From NCBI GenBank assembly GCA_025936825.1, contig JAICSO010000001.1:930001-994000 (forward strand): a stretch of DNA of 64,000 nt, read 5' to 3'. The translations under genes and the position numbers were made by a program. Positions 18,757 to 28,182 of this stretch are shown in pieces (the stretch's first letter is position 1; every line of letters starts with the position of its first letter). The DNA comes from Terriglobales bacterium. GTDB taxonomy: Bacteria; Acidobacteriota; Terriglobia; Terriglobales; Acidobacteriaceae. The notes beneath the pieces were generated by a model. The model was not told where the DNA came from. It did not search any database and was given only the letters and a program-made list of their open reading frames with translations.

Positions 18757-20382
18757 ATGCTCTACAAGACGCTGAGTGCCGCAGTGTATGGGATCGATGC
18801 CAACATCATTGAGGTCGAGGTCGATGTCTCAGGGATAAAAACGGACGAGGATCATTTCCACACAGTAGGTCTACCCGATGCTGCGGTGCGCGAGAGCCGC
18901 GATCGGGTGCGGGCAGCGTTGCGGAACTGCGGATATGACATACCGCTGACCCATATCACCATCAACCTCGCCCCAGCCGACATCAAGAAAGAAGGTTCGG
19001 GTTTCGACCTGCCTATGGCGCTGGGCATTCTGGGTGCCTATGGAGGATTGAACAAGAAAGAAGTGCCAGATTGCCTGTTTGTGGGGGAACTGTCGCTCGA
19101 TGGCGGAGTTCGCCGGATTCGCGGTGCGCTGCCGATCGCGATTGAAGCCAGGGGACGTCGAATTTCGCGGCTCGTCGTTCCGGAGTTGAATGCAAAGGAA
19201 GCAGCGATGGTAAGCGGCGTGGGAGTGTATCCGGTGAAGTCGCTGCTCGACGTGATTCATTTCGTGAACACCGGGAACGGCATAGAGCCGACCGTGGTGA
19301 ACCAGGAGGCGCTGCTCAACGAAGCACAACATTTCCCCATCGACTTCAAGGACGTTCGTGGACAACAGACTGCGAAGCGAGCACTGGAAGTTGCGTGCGC
19401 GGGCGGGCACAACATTCTCATGATTGGGCCGCCGGGATCGGGGAAGACGATGCTGGCCAAGCGTGTGCCAACCATCCTGCCGCCGTTCACGTTCGAAGAG
19501 GCACTCGAGACCACAAAGATTCACAGCGTGGCGGGAGTGCTTGATCCAGGGGCGGGACTAGTGGGTTTTCGGCCATTTCGCTCGCCGCATCACACGATCT
19601 CGGACGCCGGACTGATCGGCGGGGGAATTATTCCAAGGCCCGGGGAAGTTTCCCTGGCGCACAACGGCGTTCTGTTCTTGGATGAACTGCCAGAATTTCC
19701 CCGCAATGTGCTGGAAGTGATGCGGCAGCCGCTGGAAGATGGAACAGTCTGCATCGCACGGGCGGCCATGTCGCTGACATTTCCGGCGCGATTCATGCTG
19801 GCTGCAGCGATGAATCCATGCCCGTGCGGATTCTTCAACGATCGCTCGCGCGAGTGCCGGTGCACGCAGCCGATGATCCAACGCTACATGCAGAAGATTT
19901 CCGGGCCGCTGATGGACCGTATCGACATTCACATTGATGTCCCAGCGGTGAACTACAAGGAGATGCGATCGACCTCAGAGCCGGAGGGCTCGGGACAAAT
20001 TCGCGAGCGGGTGATGAGAGCACGGGAAATTCAACTCCGGCGATTCGGCCGGTCGACAGTTGTTCAGGTGTCGAACGAGAAAGCGACGCCTCCTGACACG
20101 TCTGTCTTACGATCCGCCGAAGGTAGTCTCCGTGCCTGCAAGACTTACTGCAACGCGCAGATGACCCCAAGACAGATTCGTGCTTTCTGCGAGCTCACGC
20201 CGGACTGCGAGCGTCTTCTCGAGAGAGCCATGATGCAGCAAGGGCTGACGGCCCGCGCTCACGATCGCATCCTTAAGGTTGCACGCACTATCGCTGATCT
20301 CGAAGGCGCGCAGGGAATCCAACCCAAGCACATCGCCGAGGCAATCCAGTATCGAACGTTAGATCGAACCTTCTGGGCGTGA
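18757..20382 (+). CDS. comM: ComM/YifB-family Mg-chelatase-like AAA+ ATPase
   Basis: 541 residues, slightly longer than the usual ~510. An N-terminal Lon-like ChlI domain ([39 protein letters not shown]; key GLPD and DIKKEG) precedes an AAA+ core with Walker A GPPGSGKT (about 224) and Walker B FLDELPEF (about 307). A C-terminal Mg_chelatase_C region follows ([26 protein letters not shown]). ComM is a hexameric helicase that promotes branch migration during natural transformation. Stand-alone gene divergent from the creD unit; a CRP-type palindrome lies upstream. Confidence 0.95.
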   Translation: MLYKTLSAAVYGIDANIIEVEVDVSGIKTDEDHFHTVGLPDAAVRESRDRVRAALRNCGYDIPLTHITINLAPADIKKEGSGFDLPMALGILGAYGGLNKKEVPDCLFVGELSLDGGVRRIRGALPIAIEARGRRISRLVVPELNAKEAAMVSGVGVYPVKSLLDVIHFVNTGNGIEPTVVNQEALLNEAQHFPIDFKDVRGQQTAKRALEVACAGGHNILMIGPPGSGKTMLAKRVPTILPPFTFEEALETTKIHSVAGVLDPGAGLVGFRPFRSPHHTISDAGLIGGGIIPRPGEVSLAHNGVLFLDELPEFPRNVLEVMRQPLEDGTVCIARAAMSLTFPARFMLAAAMNPCPCGFFNDRSRECRCTQPMIQRYMQKISGPLMDRIDIHIDVPAVNYKEMRSTSEPEGSGQIRERVMRAREIQLRRFGRSTVVQVSNEKATPPDTSVLRSAEGSLRACKTYCNAQMTPRQIRAFCELTPDCERLLERAMMQQGLTARAHDRILKVARTIADLEGAQGIQPKHIAEAIQYRTLDRTFWA

Positions 20383-20439
20383 AAAGAACCCAGATTATTT
20401 GTTCGAATGAACGTGTAGCGCTAACGAAGACTCGGAATA

Positions 20440-20612
20440 TTGGAGCCCAGCCCCGGAGAGAGGGAACATCTCCCAGGAGGGGCTCAGAAGATCGGTGAGC
20501 CGCGAAGGGCGTGGGAGATCTCCAGGAGGGGCGCAGAAGATCGCTCAGGCAGAAAATCGCTCAGCCGCGAAGCGGCGCCAGAATAGAGCCCGGGGCGTAA
20601 GCCCCGGGGAAG
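20440..20612. repeat. REP array upstream of RAYT, including inverted REP CCCGGGGC/GCCCCGGG
   Basis: Contains repeated AGGAGGGGC-x-CAGAAGATCG words, GCCGCGAAG/CGAAGCGGCG palindromic pieces and the perfect hairpin CCCGGGGC-GTAA-GCCCCGGG at 20589-20608. The same hairpin in opposite orientation lies at 21140-21159 beyond the transposase gene. This paired-inverted REP arrangement is typical of RAYT loci. Confidence 0.75.
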
Positions 20613-20646
20613 ATTGCAACGGAAAAGCCCTGAAAGGGCGAAAGAC

Positions 20647-21100
20647 GTGTCACACGCAGCGTCCAATTTGCTCGTTCATTTCATTTTCAGCACGAAAGGG
20701 AGAGCACCTTCAATCTCTGGCGAAATCCAGGACGACTTGCATGCTTACCTCGGTGGGATCATACGCGAAATCGGAGGCAAGGCGCTGATCGTTAATGGAG
20801 TCATTGACCATGTACATCTGTTGATTCGAACTCCCACCACGCGATCGAACCGCGGAAATTGTTCGGCTGTTGAAAGCAAATTCCTCGAAATGGATTCATC
20901 AGAAGTGGCCGCAGCAGCGCGGATTTACCTGGCAATCAGGATATGGAGCATTTTCGGTGAGCGAATCGGCTGTAGAAGACGTCAAAGCCTACATTGCGAG
21001 CCAACAGGAACACCACAAGAAAATTTCGTTCCAAGACGAATTCCGGGCATTCTTGCGGAAGAACAATATTGCGGTGGATGAGCAGTATCTTTGGGATTAG
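20647..21100 (+). pseudogene. REP-associated tyrosine transposase (RAYT, IS200-like), frameshifted
   Basis: The first part reads NLLVHFIFSTKGR and VNGVIDHVHLLIRTP (the HVHLL is the HUH metal-binding motif). After about codon 64 the family continues in another frame: EIVRLLKANSSKWIHQKW, FTWQSGYGAFSVSES (catalytic Tyr is expected in this YGAFSVS region) and DEQYLWD. One extra base between 20840 and 20855 explains the switch. The start is taken at GTG 20647. It sits between inverted REP hairpins. Intact RAYTs act on REP palindromes; this copy as written cannot make the full protein. Confidence 0.82.
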
Positions 21101-21245
21101 TTCTTTCGCCGCTCCGCGGCTTGGTCGTGGCTCGCAGCACCCGGGGCTTACGCCCCGGGCTTTATCCTGGCGCCGCGTTGCGTCTCAATTGTCGTCCCAT
21201 CTAACCGGTGATCCCCGGCAGCCTCTCCTGGCGCCGCTCCGCGGG
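21101..21245. repeat. REP array downstream of RAYT
   Basis: Includes CCGCTCCGCGGC hairpins (twice, ends near 21118 and 21242), the inverted REP CCCGGGGC-TTAC-GCCCCGGG (21140-21159) and TCCTGGCGCCGC words. Mirrors the array at 20440-20612. Confidence 0.75.
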
Positions 21246-21303
21246 TAAGATGGCATCTGATCAGGCGAGCCTTGACGCCGGCATCAAAGGCGATCGTGCC
21301 GTC

Positions 21304-22899
21304 TCAGTCTTTTGCGTCGTGGTGGCCAAAGTCCAGGCCGAAATGCGGCTCGGACTTTGTGCCGGTGATTTTTACGGGAAGCTCCGTCCCCGTACCGTGT
21401 TTGCTGAAGAAGGGGTCCACAGGTTTGAGGAGAATGGATTTGAAGCCGGTGGTCATGTGCGAGAGCTTGGCCTGGAGCCGGGCTTTACCATGAAAATCGA
21501 ATTCGTTGCCATCGAGGCTGTAGCGGCCAGTCATATTGACTTCAGTCCCGGGCACTGTGAACTGCAACTTCGAAAACGAAAGCACGCCAGCGCGGAGCTG
21601 AAATCTGCCGCCAACATCGGAGAGTACGGTGTCGGCCAAGTCAGTTTTGGCCAGCTTGGGTTTGCCCTGGCTCTTCAAGCTGAGTGCGCCAACTTTATCC
21701 TGGATTTTGGCATTGGAAAAGTGGGCCGCCGAGATCTGAAAATTGCCGTCGAGTTTCAGCCGGTCGCTGAGGTCCGCTTCTGCCGGAGGCAAATCGAACT
21801 TTGTGTTCAAGCGAACTTTCCCGGTCATCACCGGCGGATCGGTGCGTACTCCCAGCTTCAGTAAGTCTTGAATGTTTCCCGAACCGATCTCGACGTTCAG
21901 GGTCACGCGATGTCCGGCAGGATCGGCGACCTTGACCACGGAGCCGCGTGCAACGAACGATGTGTGCAAGACTTTTGCATTTACCGGCTGCAAGTAGGTG
22001 TCGCCGCTCGTGCCGTCGACGATGGCGTGGAACTCAGTGGTGAGCGGAACCGCGTGGCCGCTACGCGCCACCTTGAAATCTGGCGTATCAGTTTTGCCAT
22101 CGACAACGATGTTGTCAAGCGTACCGTCGTACCGACCCACGGACGACAGAATTCCACCGATACCCTTGATGGTGCTCAGGTCAGCGCCGCTGAACGAGTA
22201 AGCACCTTTGACCGGAGTGTCTTGCGGGCTCTCCTCGTTGAACGGGCCGAACTGGCCACTCGAATGGATCATTCCAACCGGTTTGGGATTCGCAAGATCA
22301 GCCTCGAACCTGAGCGCCTGTCCGGGTTCAGGGTCATCCATGACGAGGTTCTGAATGTCGAATACGAGTGGGAACTTGCCGGGAACTGAGGTGTTGATGA
22401 CCAACTCTGCGTGGTCGCATTCGAAGTGATCAACGAATATTTTGGCCTTGCCATGCTTTCGCATGCCTGCCATTTGCCTGCGCTGGTTCTTCGGCGGGAT
22501 GTTGAGTGAGAGGCCTTGCAGATGCACTCTGTCGACGTGAGTTGGCGTATGCAGAAGGTTCCACCATCCGATGGTGAAGCTGAAGTTGGCGATGCCGATC
22601 AGTGGCTGCACGCCAGGTTGGTGGCTGTTGGGATCGTGTCTGCCAAAGATGCGGAGGTCCTGGCCGGAAACATGGAAACCGTTCTTTATCGTGACATGGA
22701 AGGCACGAAGTTCAACCGTGCTCTGAAAGCGATCGGAGAGTGTCTGAATGACTCGCCCGCGAAGGATAGGGCCGGCGTCATAGGCAGAGATGACGAGAAC
22801 GACCGCGAACACGATCGCAAGGCTGAGCGTTGTCCAAACTAGCCAGCGCCCACGAGTGTGCTTGCGTTGTTGCGGGTAGATTTCGGCTGCGAGTGGCAC
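21304..22899 (-). CDS. AsmA-like envelope protein
   Basis: 531 residues: basic N-terminus, one membrane helix (about 21-43, WLVWTTLSLAIVFAVVLVIS region), then an AsmA-type start (LRGRVIQTLSDRFQSTVELRAF, with key VxxxxSDRFQS) and a long periplasmic beta-rich repeat region. The C-terminal half has DUF3971/AsmA_C-like words (GRYSLDGNEFDFHGKARL; LPVKITGTKSEPHFG). AsmA-family proteins bridge inner and outer membranes and are linked to phospholipid transport. Assigning lipid transport here is inferred from family. It follows the malectin gene in the same direction. Confidence 0.8.
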   Translation of the reverse strand: MPLAAEIYPQQRKHTRGRWLVWTTLSLAIVFAVVLVISAYDAGPILRGRVIQTLSDRFQSTVELRAFHVTIKNGFHVSGQDLRIFGRHDPNSHQPGVQPLIGIANFSFTIGWWNLLHTPTHVDRVHLQGLSLNIPPKNQRRQMAGMRKHGKAKIFVDHFECDHAELVINTSVPGKFPLVFDIQNLVMDDPEPGQALRFEADLANPKPVGMIHSSGQFGPFNEESPQDTPVKGAYSFSGADLSTIKGIGGILSSVGRYDGTLDNIVVDGKTDTPDFKVARSGHAVPLTTEFHAIVDGTSGDTYLQPVNAKVLHTSFVARGSVVKVADPAGHRVTLNVEIGSGNIQDLLKLGVRTDPPVMTGKVRLNTKFDLPPAEADLSDRLKLDGNFQISAAHFSNAKIQDKVGALSLKSQGKPKLAKTDLADTVLSDVGGRFQLRAGVLSFSKLQFTVPGTEVNMTGRYSLDGNEFDFHGKARLQAKLSHMTTGFKSILLKPVDPFFSKHGTGTELPVKITGTKSEPHFGLDFGHHDAKD

Positions 22900-23017
22900 A
22901 CTGCTTAGAGTTGTTGATGGCCTGAACAGATGTCTGGCGGCGAATGGAACTGCAAACCGGAGTTATTCACCAAGAAGGGCGCGAAGGTACACGAAGGAAA
23001 TACTAGAGAAATGCCAG

Positions 23018-24541
23018 CTATTCCGGAACCACCTCGATTGCACTCACGGTCGCATACTGGCTGGTTGGTACAAACTCCAGAAGCAGTTTGCCTTGTGCGT
23101 TTGGTTGCAGGCCCGAGATTCGCCGAATCAGGGCATGATTCTGTCCCGCCTCGCGGGTCAGGTTCAGTTGCCGGATCACGAGTCTTCCGTTGCAAAAGAC
23201 GTCGAATATGCGATCGGCGCTCATGGGACCATCGTTCGGAGCCGTGGAAACGGCTCGCTGTGTACCGCGCTCGACGAAATGCAGGGTGAGCCGATATTGT
23301 CCCGACGTGACCGGTATGGCATAAGAGAAGTGTCCCCAACGCTCGGTCTCGTACAGTTCAGGATCGTCGTTTCCGATAACGGGTTCCTCACTGCCCGCAA
23401 ACTGGCCGCCTTTGAAATATGTGTCGGAACTCCACCACTGGCTGTCATTGGAATAGTAGGGAACGTCGCGGGCGACGATGCGCACCGGTCGCATGTGCGC
23501 GCGATAGCCCGGGAGAATCTCAATGGCCGAAACCATGCCTCGCCCGGTCGCGGAGGAGAAGGCCAGGTGCAAGGTTCCGTCCTGAGCAGGTGAGATGTCG
23601 CTGAAGACTTTAACGTCGGCCGTCCGGCCACCGCTGGCATCGGCAAGTACATCGAGGCCGGAGACCAGCGGCTTTCCATTAGCGGAGACATTCATCACCC
23701 TACTGCCCTCACCGCCGCCGCCCGGATCTTCAGGACCATAGTAAGTCTCCGCAAAGTGTAGGCGAAGTTCGTAAACCCCGGGTTTTAGGGGAATGTCGTA
23801 GCTGAAGTCGCCTTGACGAGAGCTGCGGTAGATAGCTGTATCCTGGGTGCGCCAGATATGTTGGACAGAACTGCGCATCACGGTTCCACCGGTGAAATAT
23901 GTGTCGGGGTTCCACAATTTTCCGGAACGATCGACATAGCTGCGGGTTGAGCCGGCGAGAATTCGAGTTTCGTCTCCAACTGGCAATCCGACTTTGGGAG
24001 TCGCGGGCTCAAGGACTGACGTCACGACTGGCGTCTCCAGCTTCTTCGATAAGCTGCGTCGAAGGATGAAAAATGTGCTTACTCCCGCTGCAACAATGCA
24101 CAACCAGGCAGCGCCCAAGATCCAGAGCCGCCAGTTCGAGGTCCGGTGTGATTCTTCAATATTCACATCAGCAACTCCGGCTTCGGCGGTTCCGTGTTCT
24201 TCGAGCACTGGCACATACGTGCCTATCGGGATCGCGATGTGAACTTTGTGTTGCTTACCCTCGCTGGCATAGTAATCGGCGAGACGTTTCCGCAACCGGT
24301 TTGCCTGCACGCGAACGATGGAATCGCTGTCCTGATCGAACGAATCCTGGCGGCCAAAGACGTCAAGCGCGATGGAATATTCCTTAACCTGGCCGCTTTC
24401 ACCGGCAAGCACCTTCTCGCACAGATAGGACAAAAGACGGGACAGTCCGGGCGAGCGCGCAAAGGATTGAGACTGCAGGATGGAATGCAGTTCCGCGCGA
24501 ATTTCCTCGACGCGGGCAGAGTCGGCCGTCATCGAAGGCAT
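23018..24541 (-). CDS. Transmembrane protein: acidobacterial N-terminal DNA-binding-like domain plus two malectin domains
   Basis: 507 residues. The N-terminal ~115 residues (FARSPGLSRLLSYL, EYSIALDVFGRQDSFDQDSDSIVRVQANRLRKRL in essence) are a domain common in acidobacterial signalling proteins, often at the front of adenylate-cyclase or TPR regulators. One membrane helix (about 138-160) is followed by two malectin-like domains (about 195-350 and 365-505). These have the YELRLHFAETY and YRLTLHFVE signatures and both end in VSAIE(I/V)LPG/VPE. Malectin folds bind carbohydrates. The start at 24541 has GGGAGG upstream. A polysaccharide sensor is plausible but inferred. Confidence 0.82.
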   Translation of the reverse strand: MPSMTADSARVEEIRAELHSILQSQSFARSPGLSRLLSYLCEKVLAGESGQVKEYSIALDVFGRQDSFDQDSDSIVRVQANRLRKRLADYYASEGKQHKVHIAIPIGTYVPVLEEHGTAEAGVADVNIEESHRTSNWRLWILGAAWLCIVAAGVSTFFILRRSLSKKLETPVVTSVLEPATPKVGLPVGDETRILAGSTRSYVDRSGKLWNPDTYFTGGTVMRSSVQHIWRTQDTAIYRSSRQGDFSYDIPLKPGVYELRLHFAETYYGPEDPGGGGEGSRVMNVSANGKPLVSGLDVLADASGGRTADVKVFSDISPAQDGTLHLAFSSATGRGMVSAIEILPGYRAHMRPVRIVARDVPYYSNDSQWWSSDTYFKGGQFAGSEEPVIGNDDPELYETERWGHFSYAIPVTSGQYRLTLHFVERGTQRAVSTAPNDGPMSADRIFDVFCNGRLVIRQLNLTREAGQNHALIRRISGLQPNAQGKLLLEFVPTSQYATVSAIEVVPE

Positions 24542-24817
24542 GGGCGCCTCCCTGGCCACTCCGGCTACTCCTTTATACACCTGCCTGTCGGGCGAAGTTC
24601 CGTGTCATTTTGGCAGTAACCGGCTACGGATTCCGGCAGCGGACTGGTAACGGGATGTAACCTCGATCCATGCCATAGCCAGCCCTGCGTGGCAGGGCAA
24701 AAGCGCCGTCTCCAATTGGCCTGTAAGCGCTTGGATAGCAAAGGTCAGGCTACTTCCGTACGTAGCACTTGGGTAGCGCCCCTAACCTTGTTTGTTTTCC
24801 CCTGTTCCGCGTGATAA

Positions 24818-24880
24818 CTGCCGCAGATAGCGGAGGGCAGGAACCCGGAGGCCAAGGGGCCTGACGGATGCTTCTCCGGG
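24818..24880 (+). promoter_or_regulatory. Structured 5' leader of TPR gene
   Basis: Two nested hairpins precede the TPR start: CTGCC/GGCAG (24818-24822 with 24836-24840) enclosing CCGC/GCGG alternatives, and a perfect 7-bp CCCGGAG/CTCCGGG stem (24844-24850 with 24874-24880) with an internal GGCC-type arm. The 24620-24893 gap otherwise shows nothing coding. It does not match a riboswitch consensus I can recall, so it is listed as an unassigned structured leader. Confidence 0.4.
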
Positions 24881-24893
24881 AAAGAGGCTCACT

Positions 24894-25649
24894 ATGCGGA
24901 AACTAATCGGGAACGTTCTGATCGTGACGCTGTTCGTGAGTGTTGCGACATACGTGTTTGGAGACGGCATCGATCAGGCCTCCTCCGGGACAATGACTGT
25001 GGCGCAGCTGGAAAAGGCGGGAGACCAAGCAAGAGCTGTCAAGCAGTACGAAGATGCAAGAGACTACTTTCAGCTCGCAATCCGCAAGGACAGCAAGAAC
25101 CCAGTTCTCTATAACAAGCTGGGTCTGACCTATCTCAGAATGAACGACTTCAGATCAGCAGAGTCGTCGTTTCAAAAGGCGGTGAAGCGCAACTCGAAGT
25201 ACGCCGATGCGGTCAACAATATCGGCGCTGTGTACTACATGCGCAAGAACTACGGAGGAGCCAGCAAGTACTTCAAGAAAGCGGTGGCCCTCGAAGAGAC
25301 TCGGCCATCGTTCCACGTGAACCTGGGCGCGAGTTGGTTTGCCCAGAAGCAATTGGAGCGTGCTATTGCTGAATATGCGCGGGCGCTGGAGTTGGATCCG
25401 GATGCGCTGACCTCCGGCAATACCGGCGTGGCCGCTCAGATCTCGAGTCCGGAAGAGCGTGCGCGATATGCCTACATGCTGGCGAAGATCTTTGCCACTC
25501 GCGGTGACGCCGACCTGTGCATCAAGAACCTCAGAAAAGCCAAAGAAGAGGGGTTTCGCGAACTGACCAATGTGTACAAGGACGCGGAGTTTGCGAGGGT
25601 GCGGAGTGATCCCAGGCTTGCGGAGATTGTCCCAGCGCCACAGAAATGA
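24894..25649 (+). CDS. Secreted TPR protein
   Basis: 251 residues with a signal peptide (about 1-23, ending YVFGDG). At least three tetratricopeptide repeats run from about residue 38 to 165 (KAGDQARAVKQYEDARDYFQLAI, PVLYNKLGLTYLRMNDF, ADAVNNIGAVYYMRKNYG, SFHVNLGASWFAQKQL; each shown by its G/Y/A core). A C-terminal region resembles two further degenerate helical pairs (YAYMLAKIFATRGDADLCIKNLRKAKEEG). A probable protein-protein scaffold in the periplasm. It has a structured leader and a strong terminator. Confidence 0.88.
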   Translation: MRKLIGNVLIVTLFVSVATYVFGDGIDQASSGTMTVAQLEKAGDQARAVKQYEDARDYFQLAIRKDSKNPVLYNKLGLTYLRMNDFRSAESSFQKAVKRNSKYADAVNNIGAVYYMRKNYGGASKYFKKAVALEETRPSFHVNLGASWFAQKQLERAIAEYARALELDPDALTSGNTGVAAQISSPEERARYAYMLAKIFATRGDADLCIKNLRKAKEEGFRELTNVYKDAEFARVRSDPRLAEIVPAPQK

Positions 25650-25667
25650 TTCGTGGGCGGAGGCGGC

Positions 25668-25697
25668 AAGGGCTCCCGTGCGCGGGAGCCCTTTTTT
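25668..25697 (+). terminator. Rho-independent terminator of TPR gene
   Basis: 11-bp stem AAGGGCTCCCG / CGGGAGCCCTT with a 4-base loop and a run of six T, 19 bases after the TPR stop. Confidence 0.93.
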
Positions 25698-25897
25698 GTC
25701 CTCCGGTGGCGAGCATTGTACCCCGTTTTCCTCCGGGTGAGCTCTTTGCATGGATAAGCTGCTGAGTACCGAACAGGAAGTCGCTGAAACTCGGTTCGGA
25801 TAAGCATTGTTGAGTCAGCAACATAGAGCATACTCAAGAGCTGTTTATCGCAAGCCGGCGCCGGTACCATCCCGGCCAACGTAGTTCAATAAATTCC

Positions 25898-25926
25898 TTG
25901 ACGCAGTGCGCGTTTCCCTGTAGGTT
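25898..25926 (+). promoter_or_regulatory. Sigma70-type promoter for omega-like gene/rho region
   Basis: TTGACG, 17 bases, then TAGGTT. A transcript from here would have a leader of about 240 bases before the omega-like start at 26176. In the 25698-26175 gap this promoter and a 17-codon reading frame at 25750-25803 (beginning MDKLLSTEQEVAE, resembling the start of an excisionase-type HTH) are all I see. Confidence 0.45.
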
Positions 25927-26175
25927 TAAACGTTCCGAAGGCCTACGAAGCCGGTTCTTGATGGATCTCTCCGAACCAGGCGGTTCAAAGGGTAATTGAG
26001 AAACTTTCAGCCCCTTCGGCGCATCTATACAAGTAACCAGAGCTTGTTCCGGTAGAACTCTTCTGTAATCAGTAGCTTACGTCTTCTGGTCGGCTGTCTC
26101 GTGCCGCTTGCGAGTTCTCGGAAGGAGCAACTCCTCAAACGTGGACACATCCCTGGAGAGAAAGGACAATCGCTA

Positions 26176-26391
26176 ATGCGCTCGGATCGCGTTTTTGACG
26201 CCCTACACACTTTGCGGAACCGTTACATGCTTTGCCAGCTTGCCTCGAAGGCAACTCGCAAATTCCACAAGCCGAACACTCGGATCCAGGAGACCATGAA
26301 CGAGGTACTGGACCGGATTGCCAGCTCTGAGAAGCAGACGGTTCTGTCGGAACCCGAACATTTTGTTGAGGCACAACGGCGGGCTGCTTAA
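26176..26391 (+). CDS. RpoZ/omega-like small protein
   Basis: 71 residues. The core NRYMLCQLASKATRKFH aligns by eye with the omega-subunit block N-R-x-x-L-V-x-x-A-x-x-R-A-R, and NTRIQETMNEVLDRI follows where the omega C-terminal helix would be. Proteins with this form are annotated as DNA-directed RNA polymerase omega subunit in Acidobacteria, to my recollection. It lies just upstream of rho (95-base gap), a fitting neighbourhood. AAAGGA sits nine bases before the ATG; a longer frame from 26101 has no supporting RBS. Confidence 0.6.
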   Translation: MRSDRVFDALHTLRNRYMLCQLASKATRKFHKPNTRIQETMNEVLDRIASSEKQTVLSEPEHFVEAQRRAA

Positions 26392-26486
26392 GCAAGCAGT
26401 CCCGCTTTCCTGCCTTGCAGTAATCTGAATTCCCCTTAAAAATTCTGAAAACCCGCCTTCATTTCTGATCCTTCGCAGGTGAACCA

Positions 26487-27737
26487 ATGACCATTGCAGA
26501 ACTCAAAGAAAAGAACATAACCGAACTCACAAAAATCGCACGCTCGCTGGACCTCCCCGGCGCGAGCGGCATGCGCAAGCAGGACCTGATCTTCAAGATC
26601 CTGCAGGCGCAAAGCGAAAAGGAAGGGCACATCTTCGCAGAAGGCGTGCTGGAAATCCTTCCCGACGGTTATGGTTTCCTTCGCTCGCCCGACTACAACT
26701 ACCTTCCGGGCCCCGACGACATTTACGTTTCCCCGTCGCAGATCCGCAAGTTCGACCTGAAAACCGGCGACACCATTAGCGGTCAGGTGCGGCCTCCGCA
26801 CGAGGGCGAAAAATACTTCGCGCTGGTAAAGATCGAAGCGGTCAACTTCGAATCGCCCGACGAGGCGCGTAACAAGATCCTGTTCGATAACCTGACGCCG
26901 CTTTATCCGCAGGAGCGGATCAAGCTTGAGACCGTAAAGGAAAACATCAGCGCCCGCGTAATGGATCTGCTGACGCCTCTCGGCAAAGGGCAGCGCGGTT
27001 TGATCGTATCGCCTCCGCGCGCCGGTAAGACCATGCTGCTGCAGAACGTGGCGAACTCGATCACGACCAACCATCCGGAAGTCGTCCTGATGGTGCTGCT
27101 CATCGATGAGCGCCCGGAAGAAGTCACTGACATGCAGCGTTCGGTAAAGGGCGAAGTGATTTCATCGACCTTCGACGAGCCCGCCGCACGGCACGTCCAA
27201 GTTGCCGAAATGGTGATCGAAAAGGCCAAGCGCCTGGTCGAGCACAAGCGCGATGTCGTGATCCTGCTTGATTCCATCACCCGTCTGGCACGCGCCTACA
27301 ACACCATTGTTCCGCCTTCGGGCAAGGTGCTCTCCGGCGGCGTGGACTCCAATGCGTTGCAACGTCCGAAGCGTTTTTTTGGATCGGCCCGAAATATCGA
27401 GGAAGGCGGCTCGCTGACCATCATCGCCACGGCCCTCATCGACACCGGGTCGCGCATGGACGACGTGATCTTCGAAGAATTCAAAGGCACCGGCAACTCG
27501 GAAATCATTCTCGACCGCAAGCTGGTCGACAAGCGCACCTTCCCGGCCATCGACATTCAGCGCTCCGGAACCCGTAAGGAAGAGCTGCTCATTCCGAAGG
27601 ACGATCTGGCTCGCATCTGGGTGCTGCGCAAAGTGCTGAACCCGCTCTCGCCAGTTGAAGCGATGGAACTGCTGATTGAGCGCCTCGCCAAGGCTGGCAC
27701 GAACAGCGAGTTCCTGGCGAAGATGAGCCAATTGTAA
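26487..27737 (+). CDS. rho: Transcription termination factor Rho
   Basis: 416 residues with Rho_N helix-extended-loop domain ([18 protein letters not shown]..., about 1-45), cold-shock RNA-binding domain (about 50-120, [18 protein letters not shown]) and RecA-type ATPase. The P-loop is in [10 protein letters not shown] (about 175), Walker B in [16 protein letters not shown], and the Q-loop/R-loop region contains SGGVDSNAL. It is a hexameric 5'-3' RNA translocase that ends transcription. Length is standard. A terminator hairpin follows 40 bases later. Confidence 0.97.
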   Translation: MTIAELKEKNITELTKIARSLDLPGASGMRKQDLIFKILQAQSEKEGHIFAEGVLEILPDGYGFLRSPDYNYLPGPDDIYVSPSQIRKFDLKTGDTISGQVRPPHEGEKYFALVKIEAVNFESPDEARNKILFDNLTPLYPQERIKLETVKENISARVMDLLTPLGKGQRGLIVSPPRAGKTMLLQNVANSITTNHPEVVLMVLLIDERPEEVTDMQRSVKGEVISSTFDEPAARHVQVAEMVIEKAKRLVEHKRDVVILLDSITRLARAYNTIVPPSGKVLSGGVDSNALQRPKRFFGSARNIEEGGSLTIIATALIDTGSRMDDVIFEEFKGTGNSEIILDRKLVDKRTFPAIDIQRSGTRKEELLIPKDDLARIWVLRKVLNPLSPVEAMELLIERLAKAGTNSEFLAKMSQL

Positions 27738-27776
27738 GCAGGCGCCAGGCCTCAGGCGTCAGCCTTCAGGAAACTT

Positions 27777-27805
27777 AAGCACGGGGATTCCCGCCCGTGC
27801 TTTTC
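27777..27805 (+). terminator. Rho-independent terminator of rho
   Basis: 9-bp stem AAGCACGGG / CCCGTGCTT, loop of 8, then TTTTC. Lies 40 bases after the rho stop. Confidence 0.85.
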
Positions 27806-27839
27806 TATTCTTTCCACTAACGCCTTTCGCCGTGGAACG

Positions 27840-28163
27840 ATCCCGTGCGCTGCATGTGCAGAATTCTGCACTTTCGGGAATGGTTACCAAAGCGTCCGAG
27901 TTACACGGGAGTAGTCCCGAAAACCCTTGCCCAGCAAGGGTTTTGGTAAGTCGAAGTAACAGTCGTAAACGGCCGTGCATTTGGCCGGGGAAGTGCTCTT
28001 TAGCCATATACAAGAAAGAGGCCGTACATGAGTTCGATCCTCTTCTGTTCTCGACCCATCGACCCGAGCCGCTCTTTCAGCGGGGCGGCTCTTCTCAGCG
28101 AATCTTGAGTTGTCCTGCCAACGCCTCTTTGGAAACGCGGCCCCGAACCTGGGGCCGCTTTTT
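27840..28163 (+). ncRNA. Candidate structured intergenic RNA with terminator
   Basis: The 467-base gap between the rho terminator and the M28 peptidase holds several perfect foldbacks. They are a 16-base palindrome GTGCAGAATTCTGCAC (27856-27871), an 11-bp hairpin AAAACCCTTGC/GCAAGGGTTTT (27920-27944), GAGCCGC/GCGGCTC (about 28065-28093) and a terminator at 28137-28163. A 26-codon frame (28028-28108, preceded by AAAGAGG) lies in it and might be translated. I cannot assign it to a known RNA family. Confidence 0.3.
28137..28163 (+). terminator. Rho-independent terminator in rho-M28 intergenic region
   Basis: 8-bp GC-rich stem GCGGCCCC / GGGGCCGC with loop GAACCT and five T. It lies ahead of the M28 gene with no known gene before it except rho (already terminated), which implies a separate transcript. 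Confidence 0.88.
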
Positions 28164-28182
28164 CATGTGCTCAGAAGCATCC

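Noticed and set aside
24818-24880. Cyclic-di-GMP or cobalamin riboswitch in the TPR leader
   Set aside because: The conserved loop words of these classes are absent; only generic hairpins remain.
25750-25803. 17-codon frame starting MDKLLSTEQEVAE
   Set aside because: Looks like the beginning of an excisionase-type HTH but stops after 17 codons and no continuation was found.
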